DNA from: Agrococcus pavilionensis RW1
Lineage (GTDB): Bacteria > Actinomycetota > Actinomycetes > Actinomycetales > Microbacteriaceae
Direction: 5' to 3'
NCBI RefSeq assembly: GCF_000400485.1
Contig: NZ_ASHR01000010.1
Coordinates: 50,235-114,234 of the forward strand
Length of the DNA: 64,000 nt
A program made the position numbers and the translations under genes. Under the pieces are notes generated by a model, which did no database searches, was not told the origin of the DNA, and saw only the letters and a list, made by a program, of their open reading frames with translations. Every line of letters starts with the position of its first letter. Position 1 is the first letter of the stretch. This document shows positions 45,868 through 53,888 of the stretch, in pieces.

Positions 45868-47177
45868 CAGTCGAGCTTCTTGCCCTTGGTCTCGGGCATC
45901 GTCAGGTAGACGACGAGGCCGATCGCGGCGGCGACGGCGCAGTAGAGCCACACCCAGCCCCCGTAGCCGTTCGTGTTCATCCACGTCGTGATGTAGGGCG
46001 CGGTACCGCCGAAGACGGCGACCGCGAGGGCGTAGGGCAGGCCGATGCCGGTCGCGCGCACCTCCGGCGGGAACTGCTCGGCCATGATGACGGCGCAGTT
46101 GGCCGAGTAGCCGAGCAGCAGCACGATGCCGACGAGCTCGATCGCGAGCAGCATCCAGAAGTCGCCGTTCAGCAGCTGGAACGCGGGCCACGAGAAGATC
46201 AGGAAGCCGCCAGCGAACGCGGCCATCGTGGGCTTGCGGCCGATCTTGTCGGAGAGGATGCCGGCGAACGGCAGCAGCACGAGGAAGACGACCATCGAGA
46301 TGAAGTTCGCGAGCAGCGCGAGGTTGAGCGGGATGCCCGTCGCGACCGACGCGTACGTCGGCATGTAGCTGACCCACATGTAGTAGAGCAGCGTGCCGGC
46401 GATCGTGATGCCGAAGACGCGCAGCACGGCCTTCGGGTGCTCGACGAACATGCGGAAGAGCGCGTTGCGCTTCTCGCCCGCCTCGGCGTTGCGCGTCTTG
46501 GCGAGCTCGAACGAGTCGGTGTCCTCGACGGCGCGGCGCAGCCACAGGCCGACGAAGCCGAGCGACGCGGCGATCACGAAGGCGAGGCGCCAGCCCCAGC
46601 TGTCGACGGCCTCCTCGGGCAGCGTCGAGGTGATGATCGTGCCGATGCCCGAGGCGATCAGCACGCCGGCGCCGACCGAGACCTGCTGCCACGAGCCCGC
46701 GAAGGCGCGGCGCTTCGGCGCGGCCGACTCGACGATGAACGCCGAGGACGAGCCGAACTCGCCGCCCGCGGCGAAGCCCTGCACCATGCGCGCCGCGACG
46801 AGGATGATCGGGGCGATGATGCCGACCTGGTCGAAGGTCGGCGAGAGGCCGATGAGCAGCGTCGCACCGGCCATCAGGCCGATGGTCAGCACGAGGCCCT
46901 TCTTGCGGCCGTGGCGGTCGGCGTAGGCGCCCATGACCGCAGCGCCGACGGGGCGCATGACGAAGCCGACCGCGAAGATCGCGAGGGTCGACAGGAGGGC
47001 CGCGGCGTCGTTGCCCGGCGGGAAGAAGTGGTGGGCGAAGATCGACGAGAACGTCGTGTAGATGGCCCAGTCGACCCATTCGACGGCGTTGCCGATGCTG
47101 CCGGCGATGAGGGCCTTCTTGCCCTTCTTGGTGAGCTTCGTGCCGTCGACGGCCGGGCTCGTTGCGGTGGTGGTCAT
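45867..47177 (-). CDS. MFS metabolite:proton symporter (MHS type)
   Basis: A 436-residue, 12-helix importer. GNAVEWVDWAIYTTFSSIFA resembles the first helix of MHS-family carriers (shikimate, proline/betaine, dicarboxylate). GAYADRHGRKKGL is motif A, and the loop RAVEDTDSFELAKTRNAE is the cytoplasmic middle loop of the family. It would take up the acidic or zwitterionic substrate of the operon. ATG 47177 overlaps the deacetylase-fold gene stop. Confidence 0.88.
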   Translation of the reverse strand: MTTTATSPAVDGTKLTKKGKKALIAGSIGNAVEWVDWAIYTTFSSIFAHHFFPPGNDAAALLSTLAIFAVGFVMRPVGAAVMGAYADRHGRKKGLVLTIGLMAGATLLIGLSPTFDQVGIIAPIILVAARMVQGFAAGGEFGSSSAFIVESAAPKRRAFAGSWQQVSVGAGVLIASGIGTIITSTLPEEAVDSWGWRLAFVIAASLGFVGLWLRRAVEDTDSFELAKTRNAEAGEKRNALFRMFVEHPKAVLRVFGITIAGTLLYYMWVSYMPTYASVATGIPLNLALLANFISMVVFLVLLPFAGILSDKIGRKPTMAAFAGGFLIFSWPAFQLLNGDFWMLLAIELVGIVLLLGYSANCAVIMAEQFPPEVRATGIGLPYALAVAVFGGTAPYITTWMNTNGYGGWVWLYCAVAAAIGLVVYLTMPETKGKKLD

Positions 47178-48100
47178 GCGTGCTCTTCTCGGGAGATGTC
47201 CTGCAGGAGGGGGCTGACGTGCGTCGCGATGTCGGCGTGGGTGCCGATCCAGACGTCGTCGAAGGAGCGGATGTGCGCCAGGAGGTCGTCCAGGATCTTC
47301 AGCCGCGAGCGGTACCCGATGATGTGCGGGTGGAGGGTGAGCTGGAACAGGCCGCCCTCGGCGCGCGCGGCGTCGAACTCGTCGATCCAGATCTGGAGGA
47401 GCTGGCGGGGCGGCATGTGGGGGCGGAGGCCGCCGTAGCGGTCCATCATGAGGTAGGGCGCGTCGTCGCGCGTCCACTCGACGGGGATCTCGATCACGCC
47501 GGTGCGCTCGCCGTGCTCGACGAGCTCGTAGGGCTCGTTGTCGGCCATGAGCGAGGAGTCGTAGACGAAGCCGAGCTCACGGATGACGCTGAGCGTGCTG
47601 CCCGAGAAGTCCCACGAGGGCGTGCGGATGCCGGTGGGCCGGTAGCCGAGCTGCGACTCGAAGACGTCGAGGGCCCGCACGATGAGCTCGAGCTCGTCGT
47701 CGCGGCTCAGGAGCGTGTTGCGCTCGTGGATCCAGCCGTGGATGCCGACCTCGTGGCCCGCCGCGACGTAGCCGGGCGCCTCGTCGGGCCGCAGCAGCGC
47801 GCACACCGCGGGCATGTAGAAGGAGGAGGGTGCCTCGTGCTTGCGGAGGAGCTCGAGGATGCGCGGCACGCCGACGCGAGCGCCGTACTCGCCCTGCGCC
47901 ATGCGGCCCGGCGACGTCTCGCCGTCGCGGAGCGCGGGCGTCTCGTGGTCGGAGTCGAAGGAGAGCGCGACGGCGACCTTCGCACCGCCCGGCCAGCGCT
48001 TCGAGGGATCCGGGTCGACGAGCGCGCGGCCGGCGCGCACGTGCTCGACGTGCGCTCGCCACTCGGCTTCGCTCCACTGCCACGGCTGCTTCGGCTCCAT
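47174..48100 (-). CDS. Polysaccharide-deacetylase-fold hydrolase
   Basis: 308 residues with the NodB-like barrel: SFDSDHETPAL carries the first Asp and metal positions, GHEVGIHGWIHE the histidine pair, RTPSWDFS the next motif and LTLHPHIIGYRS the late histidine. There is no signal peptide. Cytosolic relatives such as PuuE (allantoinase) and bacterial cyclic imidases open cyclic amides rather than deacetylate sugars, which fits better with the downstream M20 enzyme. First gene of the operon, divergent from the Lrp-type regulator. Confidence 0.82.
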   Translation of the reverse strand: MEPKQPWQWSEAEWRAHVEHVRAGRALVDPDPSKRWPGGAKVAVALSFDSDHETPALRDGETSPGRMAQGEYGARVGVPRILELLRKHEAPSSFYMPAVCALLRPDEAPGYVAAGHEVGIHGWIHERNTLLSRDDELELIVRALDVFESQLGYRPTGIRTPSWDFSGSTLSVIRELGFVYDSSLMADNEPYELVEHGERTGVIEIPVEWTRDDAPYLMMDRYGGLRPHMPPRQLLQIWIDEFDAARAEGGLFQLTLHPHIIGYRSRLKILDDLLAHIRSFDDVWIGTHADIATHVSPLLQDISREEHA

Positions 48101-48153
48101 GCCGGCTCCCCTCCATCGCGGAACGACGACGCTATGTCATCGATGCGCATGAT

Positions 48154-48170
48154 CTTAGGAAGAACCTAAG
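48154..48170. promoter_or_regulatory. Candidate operator for the six-gene operon
   Basis: A 17-base inverted repeat CTTAGG-AAGAA-CCTAAG lies 54 bases upstream of the first operon gene and 121 bases before the divergent Lrp/AsnC gene. Perfect six-base arms and a five-base spacer fit a dimeric HTH regulator. Regulator assignment is from position only. Confidence 0.5.
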
Positions 48171-48290
48171 CGGTGCACAACCTCTATGGGCGTTTCCGTC
48201 ATGTCACAGCCTTGTAACGGAATGATCGACCGCATCCCGGCGCATCCGCGAGGCGCGACCGGAGGTCACCGGACTGGCTAGTCTGGCCCG

Positions 48291-49325
48291 ATGCAGCGCA
48301 GCAGCCCGCACCGCGGCCTCCTCGACGAGACCGACCTCGACATCGCGGCGGCGCTGCACATCGCGCCGCGCGTGCCGACGGCCGCGCTCGCCGAGCTGCT
48401 CGGCATCCCCACGAGCACCGCGAGCCGCCGCCTCGCACGGCTGCAGCAGGAGCGGCTGCTGCGCACCGTCGGTCGCTACGCGTGGCAGCTCATCACCTCG
48501 AGCAATCCCTTCGAGCTCTGGATCACCTCGGCGCCCGGGCAGTCGCGCGACGTGCTCGCGCAGCTGCTCACCATCCCCGACATCCAGTTCGCGATGCACG
48601 CGAGCGGCCCTGCCGACATCTACGCGCACCTGTACCCGCTCCGCGGCTCCGACTCCGAGCAGCTGCTCGCCGAGCGCATCCCCTCGATCCCGGGCGTGCG
48701 CGCCGTCGACAGCCGCATGATCCTCGAGCCCGCGAAGGTCGGGCAGTCGTGGCGCTTCCAGCGGTTGAGCCCCGAGCAGACCGCGGCGCTCGAGGAGCAC
48801 GTCACCCCCGTGACCGAGGCGCCGCTGCAGGATCTCGAGCAGCTCTCGGAGCTCGAGCTGCTCGCGATGCGCGAGCTCGGCGCGAATGCGCGCGTCTCGG
48901 CCGCGGAGGTCGCGCGGAAGCTCGACACGTCGCCGTCGACGGCCGCTCGAGCGATCCGGATGCTGCTCCAGACCGGCGCGGTCTTCCCGCGCGTCGAGAT
49001 CCAGCCGGAGCTGCTGGGCTTCCCGCTCAACGCCGTCGTGAGCATCGACGCGCGTCCGAGCGGGCTGCAGCAGGTGCTGGCGTCGCTCACCGATCACCCG
49101 AACGTGCGGCTGCTCAGCACCGTCACGGGCGACACCCCGATCAGCCTCTACGCCGTCTTCGCCGGGCCGGAGGACCTCGCGCGCTTCGTCCGCGAGGACC
49201 TCGGCGGGCGCGAGGAGGTGCGGGCCGCGTCGAGCGTCGTCGCGCTGCGCCTCAAGCGCCGCTACTGGATCGATCGCGAAGACCACTTGCTCGGGGCGCA
49301 GGTGCCCGACGTCGTGCGGCGCTAG
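48291..49325 (+). CDS. Double-HTH Lrp/AsnC-family regulator
   Basis: 344 residues with two tandem AsnC-type units. HTH 1 (about 10-60, ALAELLGIPTSTASRRLARL) is followed by a ligand-binding-like domain. HTH 2 (about 180-235, SAAEVARKLDTSPSTAARAI) is followed by a second RAM-like domain (about 250-340). Such duplicated regulators are frequent in actinobacteria and sense amino acids or catabolites. Its divergence from the six-gene operon makes it the likely regulator. Confidence 0.86.
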   Translation: MQRSSPHRGLLDETDLDIAAALHIAPRVPTAALAELLGIPTSTASRRLARLQQERLLRTVGRYAWQLITSSNPFELWITSAPGQSRDVLAQLLTIPDIQFAMHASGPADIYAHLYPLRGSDSEQLLAERIPSIPGVRAVDSRMILEPAKVGQSWRFQRLSPEQTAALEEHVTPVTEAPLQDLEQLSELELLAMRELGANARVSAAEVARKLDTSPSTAARAIRMLLQTGAVFPRVEIQPELLGFPLNAVVSIDARPSGLQQVLASLTDHPNVRLLSTVTGDTPISLYAVFAGPEDLARFVREDLGGREEVRAASSVVALRLKRRYWIDREDHLLGAQVPDVVRR

Positions 49326-49337
49326 TCCGCCTCTGCC

Positions 49338-49562
49338 TCAGCGCTGCTCGAACGGGTAGCCGGGCGCCTTCACGTGCTCGTTGAAGTAGCGGCCCACGCT
49401 CTCGCCGGCGTCAGCCGTCGCCATGAGGCCCGCGTAGACGCGCGCGGGCACGAGGAAGTAGCGGTAGACGTCGCCGTCCTCGAACTCGACCTCGAGCGTG
49501 CTCGAGCCCTTGTCGTAGCCGATCGAGCGCAGCACGCTGCTCGTCACCCGCGCTCGCTTCAC
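49338..49562 (-). CDS. KTSC domain protein
   Basis: 74 residues forming one KTSC domain: VTSSVLRSIGYDKGSSTLEV then VYRYFLVPARVYAGL and SVGRYFNEHVK. KTSC (named after Lys-tRNA synthetase C-terminal-like occurrence) has no established molecular function. GTG 49562 follows GGGGAGG; the longer frame to 49664 runs through the hairpin and is unlikely. Confidence 0.8.
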   Translation of the reverse strand: MKRARVTSSVLRSIGYDKGSSTLEVEFEDGDVYRYFLVPARVYAGLMATADAGESVGRYFNEHVKAPGYPFEQR

Positions 49563-49596
49563 GTCGCCATCCTCCCCCGCGCGGCGACATGCAGAA

Positions 49597-49616
49597 AGCC
49601 CCGCCGAAGCGGGGCT
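49597..49616. terminator. Strong GC hairpin (TTCG/CGAA loop)
   Basis: AGCCCCGC-CGAA-GCGGGGCT is a perfect eight-base stem with a four-base loop. Read on the minus strand it is followed by TTTC, as an intrinsic terminator for leftward transcription would be. It separates the chromosomal KTSC gene from the mobile region to the right and may mark the island edge. Confidence 0.6.
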
Positions 49617-49771
49617 CTCCAGTCTGTGGACCTCCGTAGAGAGTTTGAGAACCCCTGCCCACACCTGAAAACTCTGTCTTTGCGCAGGTCACGGGGCTTC
49701 TACGACCACGACCAGCGTTCCTCCGAGCCTACCGTTTCCGACTCCAGGGGTCGGATGGTGCGATCACTTGG

Positions 49772-50119
49772 ATGGCTCAAACCCTCCTTCGCCCGGAGCA
49801 GGTCGACGATTTGGTAGCGCAGTATCGCGAGGGCGCGACGCTCGTCGAGTTGGCATCCCGCTTCGGAGTGAACCGCCGCACGGTCGCCATGCACCTCACC
49901 CGTCGGGAGGTGACGATCCGCCGCGGGCGGTTCGATCCTGCCCGCATCCACGAAGCAGCCGACCTCTACCTCAGCGGGTTGACGCTGGTAGAGGTCGGCG
50001 TGAAGGTTGGGGTGGGGCCTCAGGCAGTCCGGCAAGCGCTCGCTTCGCACGGTGTCGTGATCCGGCCTGGCGGGCGCCGTGGTTCTAGCATCACAGCATC
50101 CGCTGCCGTGGGCGGTTGA
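49772..50119 (+). CDS. Resolvase-type helix-turn-helix protein
   Basis: 115 residues with two HTH units: LVAQYREGATLVELASRFGVNRRTVAMHL (about 13-41, split here by position) and AADLYLSGLTLVEVG followed by GVGPQAVRQAL (about 63-90). These resemble the C-terminal DNA-binding domain of serine recombinases without the catalytic domain. Such stand-alone proteins often lie beside integrases in actinobacterial islands, so this may be an accessory or remnant. No RBS is obvious before ATG 49772. Confidence 0.6.
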   Translation: MAQTLLRPEQVDDLVAQYREGATLVELASRFGVNRRTVAMHLTRREVTIRRGRFDPARIHEAADLYLSGLTLVEVGVKVGVGPQAVRQALASHGVVIRPGGRRGSSITASAAVGG

Positions 50120-50121
50120 GC

Positions 50122-50493
50122 CTAGGAACGAAGGACCGGCACACGAGTGTCTGCTTCGGCGACCGCTTCGCGGCGCTGGTGACGACGGTTCGCGGCCTCG
50201 CGCAGGCGCGCGCGGATGAGCAAGACGACGCTCACGGGTCCCATGATGATGAACTTCAGTGCGTTCCAGCAGGCCCACAGCACGATTAGGTGGAGCCAGC
50301 CGGGGCCGCCGTCGGCTGCCGCGCCAGAGCAGACGCTGGCGATCAGGATGTACGGAAGCGCGACCAGCATCGCGGGTATCCCCCACTTGAGTCCGCGACG
50401 GGTGCGGATGGCAGCGAGCAGCCGGTTGCTCGGCATGTAGCGGTGCAGATAGTCGCGAGTGTGAACGCTGAGCGTCCAGATAAGGCGGAACAT
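50122..50493 (-). CDS. Small actinobacterial island membrane protein
   Basis: 123 residues with two to three membrane helices (about 37-58, 63-95) between basic ends. I recall close relatives in many actinobacterial mobile regions labelled 'sulfate permease', a name with no visible support: it is far too short. It is convergent with the HTH gene (2 bases between stops). Function unknown. Confidence 0.6.
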   Translation of the reverse strand: MFRLIWTLSVHTRDYLHRYMPSNRLLAAIRTRRGLKWGIPAMLVALPYILIASVCSGAAADGGPGWLHLIVLWACWNALKFIIMGPVSVVLLIRARLREAANRRHQRREAVAEADTRVPVLRS

Positions 50494-50695
50494 GACGGCC
50501 TCTCGTCACACGTGTTACTCCGTCGAGGAGGCAGAACGTGTGTGAGTGCCCGAAGGCCGTCCCGGAGGACCCGCAATATGAGGAGAACCTGCCTCACCAT
50601 CCACTGTACGCCGGGGTCGGCGTTCATGGAACCCTCGCCCTCGGGCTCCCCGCGTCGCCGCGCGCACCTCTCTATACGAGTGAGAGGACCCGACG

Positions 50696-51100
50696 ATGAC
50701 GACGACCCTGAGCCAGGTAGTCCAGGACGAGCGCACAGCACGGATGCTGCTGTCGATGATCGTCGAGCCAGACGACGCCGTGACAGGCCGTCTCCTGGGC
50801 GACCTGGGAGCGCTTGAGGTGCTCCGACTCGCCGAGCGTGATGACGCCGTGACAGGCCTCAGTGCTGTTGACGCTCAGGTGTGGCGCGCCCAGTTCGAGC
50901 GCTCAGACGCTCAGACACTTGAGCAGCGCATCGTCGACGCCGAGCGCGCCGGTATCGGCACGCTGATCCCCGGCGACAAGGAATGGCCCTCTGCGCTCGA
51001 CGAGCTTGGCGACCGACGGCCATACGTCCTGTGGACTCGTGGCACGACATCTTTCCTCGCGCGACCGCTCAATGATCTCGACTGGCAACCTGCGCTGTAG
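50696..51100 (+). pseudogene. DprA-like protein, 3'-truncated
   Basis: 134 residues matching only the N-terminal portion of island-type DprA-like proteins: ARMLLSMIVEPDDAVTGRL, an LEQRIVDAERAGIGTLIPGD stretch, and DRRPYVLWTRG, after which the Rossmann-like DprA core should begin. The frame instead ends at 51100. No core sequence follows, so the gene is a remnant. GAGAGG precedes ATG 50696, so a short product might still be made. Confidence 0.5.
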
Positions 51101-51203
51101 CAACTTGACGCTATAGCTCCGGACTCGGTCAGATTCGAGGCTCTCGTTCCGGGGTATTTCAGGGCGACGGAGCTTCCCTCAGTGGTCCGTCTCCGGGGCC
51201 AGG

Positions 51204-51297
51204 CAAAGCTCCTGGAGGATGGGCCAGCGGCGTCATCGCTCTCCAGCGTTCAAAGCTCCTGGAGGATGGGCCAGCGGCGTCATCGCTCTCCAGCGTT
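51204..51297 (+). repeat. 47-bp direct tandem duplication
   Basis: Two identical 47-base units, 51204-51250 and 51251-51297, starting CAAAGCTCCTGGAGG and ending CTCCAGCGTT, followed by CAAAG of a third. Each unit has CTCCTGGAG, itself a palindrome. The repeats sit in the 249-base gap between the DprA-like remnant and lspA and look like recent slippage or recombination. Confidence 0.85.
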
Positions 51298-51349
51298 CAA
51301 AGCGGCCTCGGCTGGCGCGCTCGGCGCGGCGTCGGTGGAGTTCGTGCCG

Positions 51350-52033
51350 CTAGGAGGTGGACCGCGGCGCGTGCTCGGGACGCATTCGCTTGCCATTGGC
51401 CGCCAGGATCACGCACAGCGCCAAGCCAGCAAAGACGAAGACGTCTGCGACGTTTCCGATGAACCAGTCGGCATAGGCGATGAAGTCAACGACGTGGCCC
51501 CTACCCGGACCAGGGGCTCGTGTCAGGCGATCGACCACGTTCCCGAAGGCGCCACCGAGGATCAGTCCGAGTCCCACCGCCCAGGGCAGCGACGTCGTCC
51601 TCCCGATGAGCCAAGCAGCGACCGCGGAGCCGGCAATGGCTATGACCGTGATGATCGGGGTGGCGCTGGCGCCCAGCGAGAACGCCGCGCCGGGGTTGAA
51701 GGCAAGCTGAATGGCGAGCAGGTCGCCGAGCAAGGGCTGCCGCTCTCCTAGGGCGAGCGTCGCCTCCGCCCAGACCTTGGTGAGCTGATCGACCGAACCC
51801 GCGACGAGGGCCACAACGAATCCCAGCATGGCCGCTCGACGACGTGGTCGGCCGTCCCATCGCGAGGCGGTAGCGCCGGCCGCCGCCGAGGGCGCGCTCG
51901 CATCGGTGGCCTGGGTCACATCGCCATCCGCGATCAGTGCGCGCGGCAAGTCCGGGTCCGCGGCCTCTGACGGCATCTGGTCCGCATTCAATGGATGTAC
52001 ATCCTTCGCCGTTTCGATTGTGTGGTGCCGCAC
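51350..52033 (-). CDS. lspA: Signal peptidase II (prolipoprotein signal peptidase)
   Basis: About 227 residues from GTG 52033. The first 65 residues are a hydrophilic extension. Four helices follow with LspA landmarks: DQLTKVWA, FNPGAAFSLG, the first catalytic Asp in GGAFGNVVDRL and the second in NVADVFVFAG. It cleaves signal peptides ahead of the lipidated cysteine in lipoproteins. The start is uncertain; ATG 51976 would shorten the tail. It follows cadD by 37 bases in the cmtR-cadD-lspA unit, so this is an island copy rather than the housekeeping one (inference). Confidence 0.85.
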   Translation of the reverse strand: MRHHTIETAKDVHPLNADQMPSEAADPDLPRALIADGDVTQATDASAPSAAAGATASRWDGRPRRRAAMLGFVVALVAGSVDQLTKVWAEATLALGERQPLLGDLLAIQLAFNPGAAFSLGASATPIITVIAIAGSAVAAWLIGRTTSLPWAVGLGLILGGAFGNVVDRLTRAPGPGRGHVVDFIAYADWFIGNVADVFVFAGLALCVILAANGKRMRPEHAPRSTS

Positions 52034-52070
52034 GGGTCATGCGCACCTTGGTGCAGCATCCCCGGTCGAG

Positions 52071-52667
52071 TCAGAGCCCGAAGGCTCCGCCGCTGACCAG
52101 GATGAAGATGCCGAGGCCGATGAGGACGAGCGGGAACAGGATGTGCTCCCAGCGCTCCAGCGCCTCCGCGATCGGTCGGCGGGTGGCAACGAACTTGGCC
52201 AAGCCCACGAGCACCGCCACCAGCACGAGGAACACGACGCAGTAGGCGATCACGGCGGCCGTGCCCACGCTAAGGAACACTGGGACGTAGACGCCGATGT
52301 TATCTCCGCCGTTGGCGAAGGTCACCGCGGCGACGGTCCACACGGCGACCTTCTTGCCTTCGATCTTCGCGTCGTCGTCGTCGTCGCCCCCGCGCCAAGC
52401 CTGCCAGGCGGCCCACAACCCCAGGCCCAGCGGGATGAGGCCGAAGTACGGGATGACCTCCGGGGGCAGGAACGCCCCGGCTCCCAGGGCCACCAGCACG
52501 GCCGCACCGAGGATGCCGATGAACCCGAGGTACTGCCCGATGAGGATGCGGGCGGTGGTGCCGCGCTCACCGGCGCCTCGGGCGAAGAACAGCGAGAGGA
52601 TGATGATGTCGTCGATGTTGGTGGCGAGGAACAAGCCGATCGCTTGCAGGACCGAGGACAGGATCAT
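52071..52667 (-). CDS. cadD: CadD-family cadmium resistance transporter
   Basis: 198 residues. LFLATNIDDIIILSLFF near the N-terminus and VAAVTFANGGDNIGVY in the middle are the two mirrored Asn-Asp motifs of the CadD/LysE-related family. Five or six helices are present, with an acidic DDDDD loop between helices 3 and 4 that may bind cations. It exports cadmium and possibly zinc. ATG 52667 overlaps the TGA of cmtR, so it is directly coupled to its regulator. Confidence 0.87.
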   Translation of the reverse strand: MILSSVLQAIGLFLATNIDDIIILSLFFARGAGERGTTARILIGQYLGFIGILGAAVLVALGAGAFLPPEVIPYFGLIPLGLGLWAAWQAWRGGDDDDDAKIEGKKVAVWTVAAVTFANGGDNIGVYVPVFLSVGTAAVIAYCVVFLVLVAVLVGLAKFVATRRPIAEALERWEHILFPLVLIGLGIFILVSGGAFGL

Positions 52668-53023
52668 GCGCCCGCACCCGTCTCGCAGCAACCGGGCACC
52701 GAGCAGGCCGGGTCGAGGCAGGGTGCGTCCTCGTTGACCGCCAGGGTGGTGTCGACCAGGGCGGTCAGTGCCCGCGACAGGTGCGGGTCGGCGATCTCAT
52801 ATCGCGTCTGCCGGCCCTCGGGTATGGCGACCGCAATGCCGCAGTCGCGCAGGCACGCCAGATGGTTCGACACGTTCGAGCGCGTCAACCCCAGAGCTTC
52901 GGCAAGCTCCGCGGGGTGAGCCGGCGCCTCGAGCAGCGTCAGTAGTATCCGGGATCGCGTCGGGTCGGACATGGCGCGCCCCAACCGGTTCATCACATCC
53001 ACACGAGAAGCAATAATCAGCAT
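52664..53023 (-). CDS. cmtR: CmtR-like ArsR/SmtB cadmium/lead sensor
   Basis: 119 residues. A winged helix with LTRSNVSNHLACLRDCG: the two cysteines of the recognition helix match Cys57 and Cys61 of M. tuberculosis CmtR, and the C-terminal APCLDPACSVPGCC provides the third ligand plus extra cysteines. These cysteines bind Cd/Pb and release the repressor from DNA. ATG 53023 has no ribosome site; the promoter suggests a leaderless mRNA. It controls cadD and lspA downstream. Confidence 0.88.
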   Translation of the reverse strand: MLIIASRVDVMNRLGRAMSDPTRSRILLTLLEAPAHPAELAEALGLTRSNVSNHLACLRDCGIAVAIPEGRQTRYEIADPHLSRALTALVDTTLAVNEDAPCLDPACSVPGCCETGAGA

Positions 53024-53041
53024 ATGCTGAACTATACAGCA
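53019..53041 (-). promoter_or_regulatory. cmtR promoter and operator
   Basis: CAGCATATGCTG (53019-53030) is a perfect palindrome around the cmtR start codon, and TGCTG-N7-CAGCA (53025-53041) adds a third half-site. On the minus strand TATAGT (53036-53031) is a good -10, placing transcription initiation at about 53024, next to the ATG. No clear -35. The repressor would cover both the -10 and the start. Confidence 0.55.
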
Positions 53042-53228
53042 CTCACTGAACTGCGATCGGCACTCGCGCCGTCCGATTCGTCGTCGACATGGCGAGGGTG
53101 TCAGGCCCCGGAGTGCGCTGCGTCGGCGCCCCAAGCGCTTCGGCATCCTCCGCTCCCAAGGAGCGGATCATCCTCGGCTGCAGGCGCGAACCAGAGCGGC
53201 GCAGGTAGGCCGGGGCTCGGCAAACAGT

Positions 53229-53885
53229 CTAAGGGCCGCCATCGTCGAAGAGGCCGGTGCGGGCGGCGTAGCGGCCGTCGCTGACGGCGACTGCCTGCGC
53301 CCAGGACGTCGCGGTCGAGAGGCCGGTGAGCCGCGCCACGACCGGCGCCGGGAGTTCCTGCACGAGCGAGACCACCGCGCCGGTTCGGGCAGCACGCACG
53401 CGCACACCGACCGCGTTGAGGCGGTCGGTGAGGGGTCCGTAGAGATCGAGGTGCCGTGGTATTGGCCGGGGAACAGCCAGTCATCCTCACCTGCGTCGGA
53501 GAGAAGCCGCGGCGCTTCTCGAGGTCCTCTAGCCACTACCGCCAGCTCGCCTATCGCGCCGTGCAGATCGAGTGGGTCGGCACCGAGCCGGATGGCAACT
53601 CGCCCAGCTTCCCCGGTGATGTCGGTGACGCGCAGTCGCCGCAGCTGCACGACCCGAGTGCCGTAGAGCAGCACGAGCACGCCGGCGAGACGAGTCCGCG
53701 GGTCGATGGCCCGTTCGTGGAGCAGGCGTTCGAGCAGCTCCCATCGCTCCTCAACGCTCGAGCCGGTCGGCGTGAGGGTCGACTTGCGCTGCGGCGGCAC
53801 CCTGAGTCGGGGGCACAGCTGGTTGCGCGCTGCCCAGCGCAGGAATGCGGAGCCTGCCCCGGTTTCGCGGACACGTTCTCTGTGT
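53229..53885 (-). pseudogene. Tyrosine-recombinase-like gene, truncated and frameshifted
   Basis: Coding similarity to island XerD-like recombinases runs from the IS boundary leftward: RWELLERLLHERAIDPRTR, LAGVLVLLYGTRVVQLRRL and a C-terminal SLVQELPAPVVARLTGL. The frame breaks at about 53445-53460: upstream it reads DDWLFPGQYHGT, and only a frame change restores DLYGPLTDRLNAVGVRVR and the end FDDGGP at the TAG. The 5' part is cut off by the IS3 element. Not functional. Confidence 0.55.
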
Positions 53886-53888
53886 TGA

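Noticed and set aside
49411..49692. 93-residue minus-strand frame beside the KTSC gene
   Set aside because: It runs through the terminator hairpin and is out of frame with the KTSC domain.
51204..51300. CRISPR-like or clustered repeat
   Set aside because: The two units abut without spacers, so it is a plain tandem duplication.
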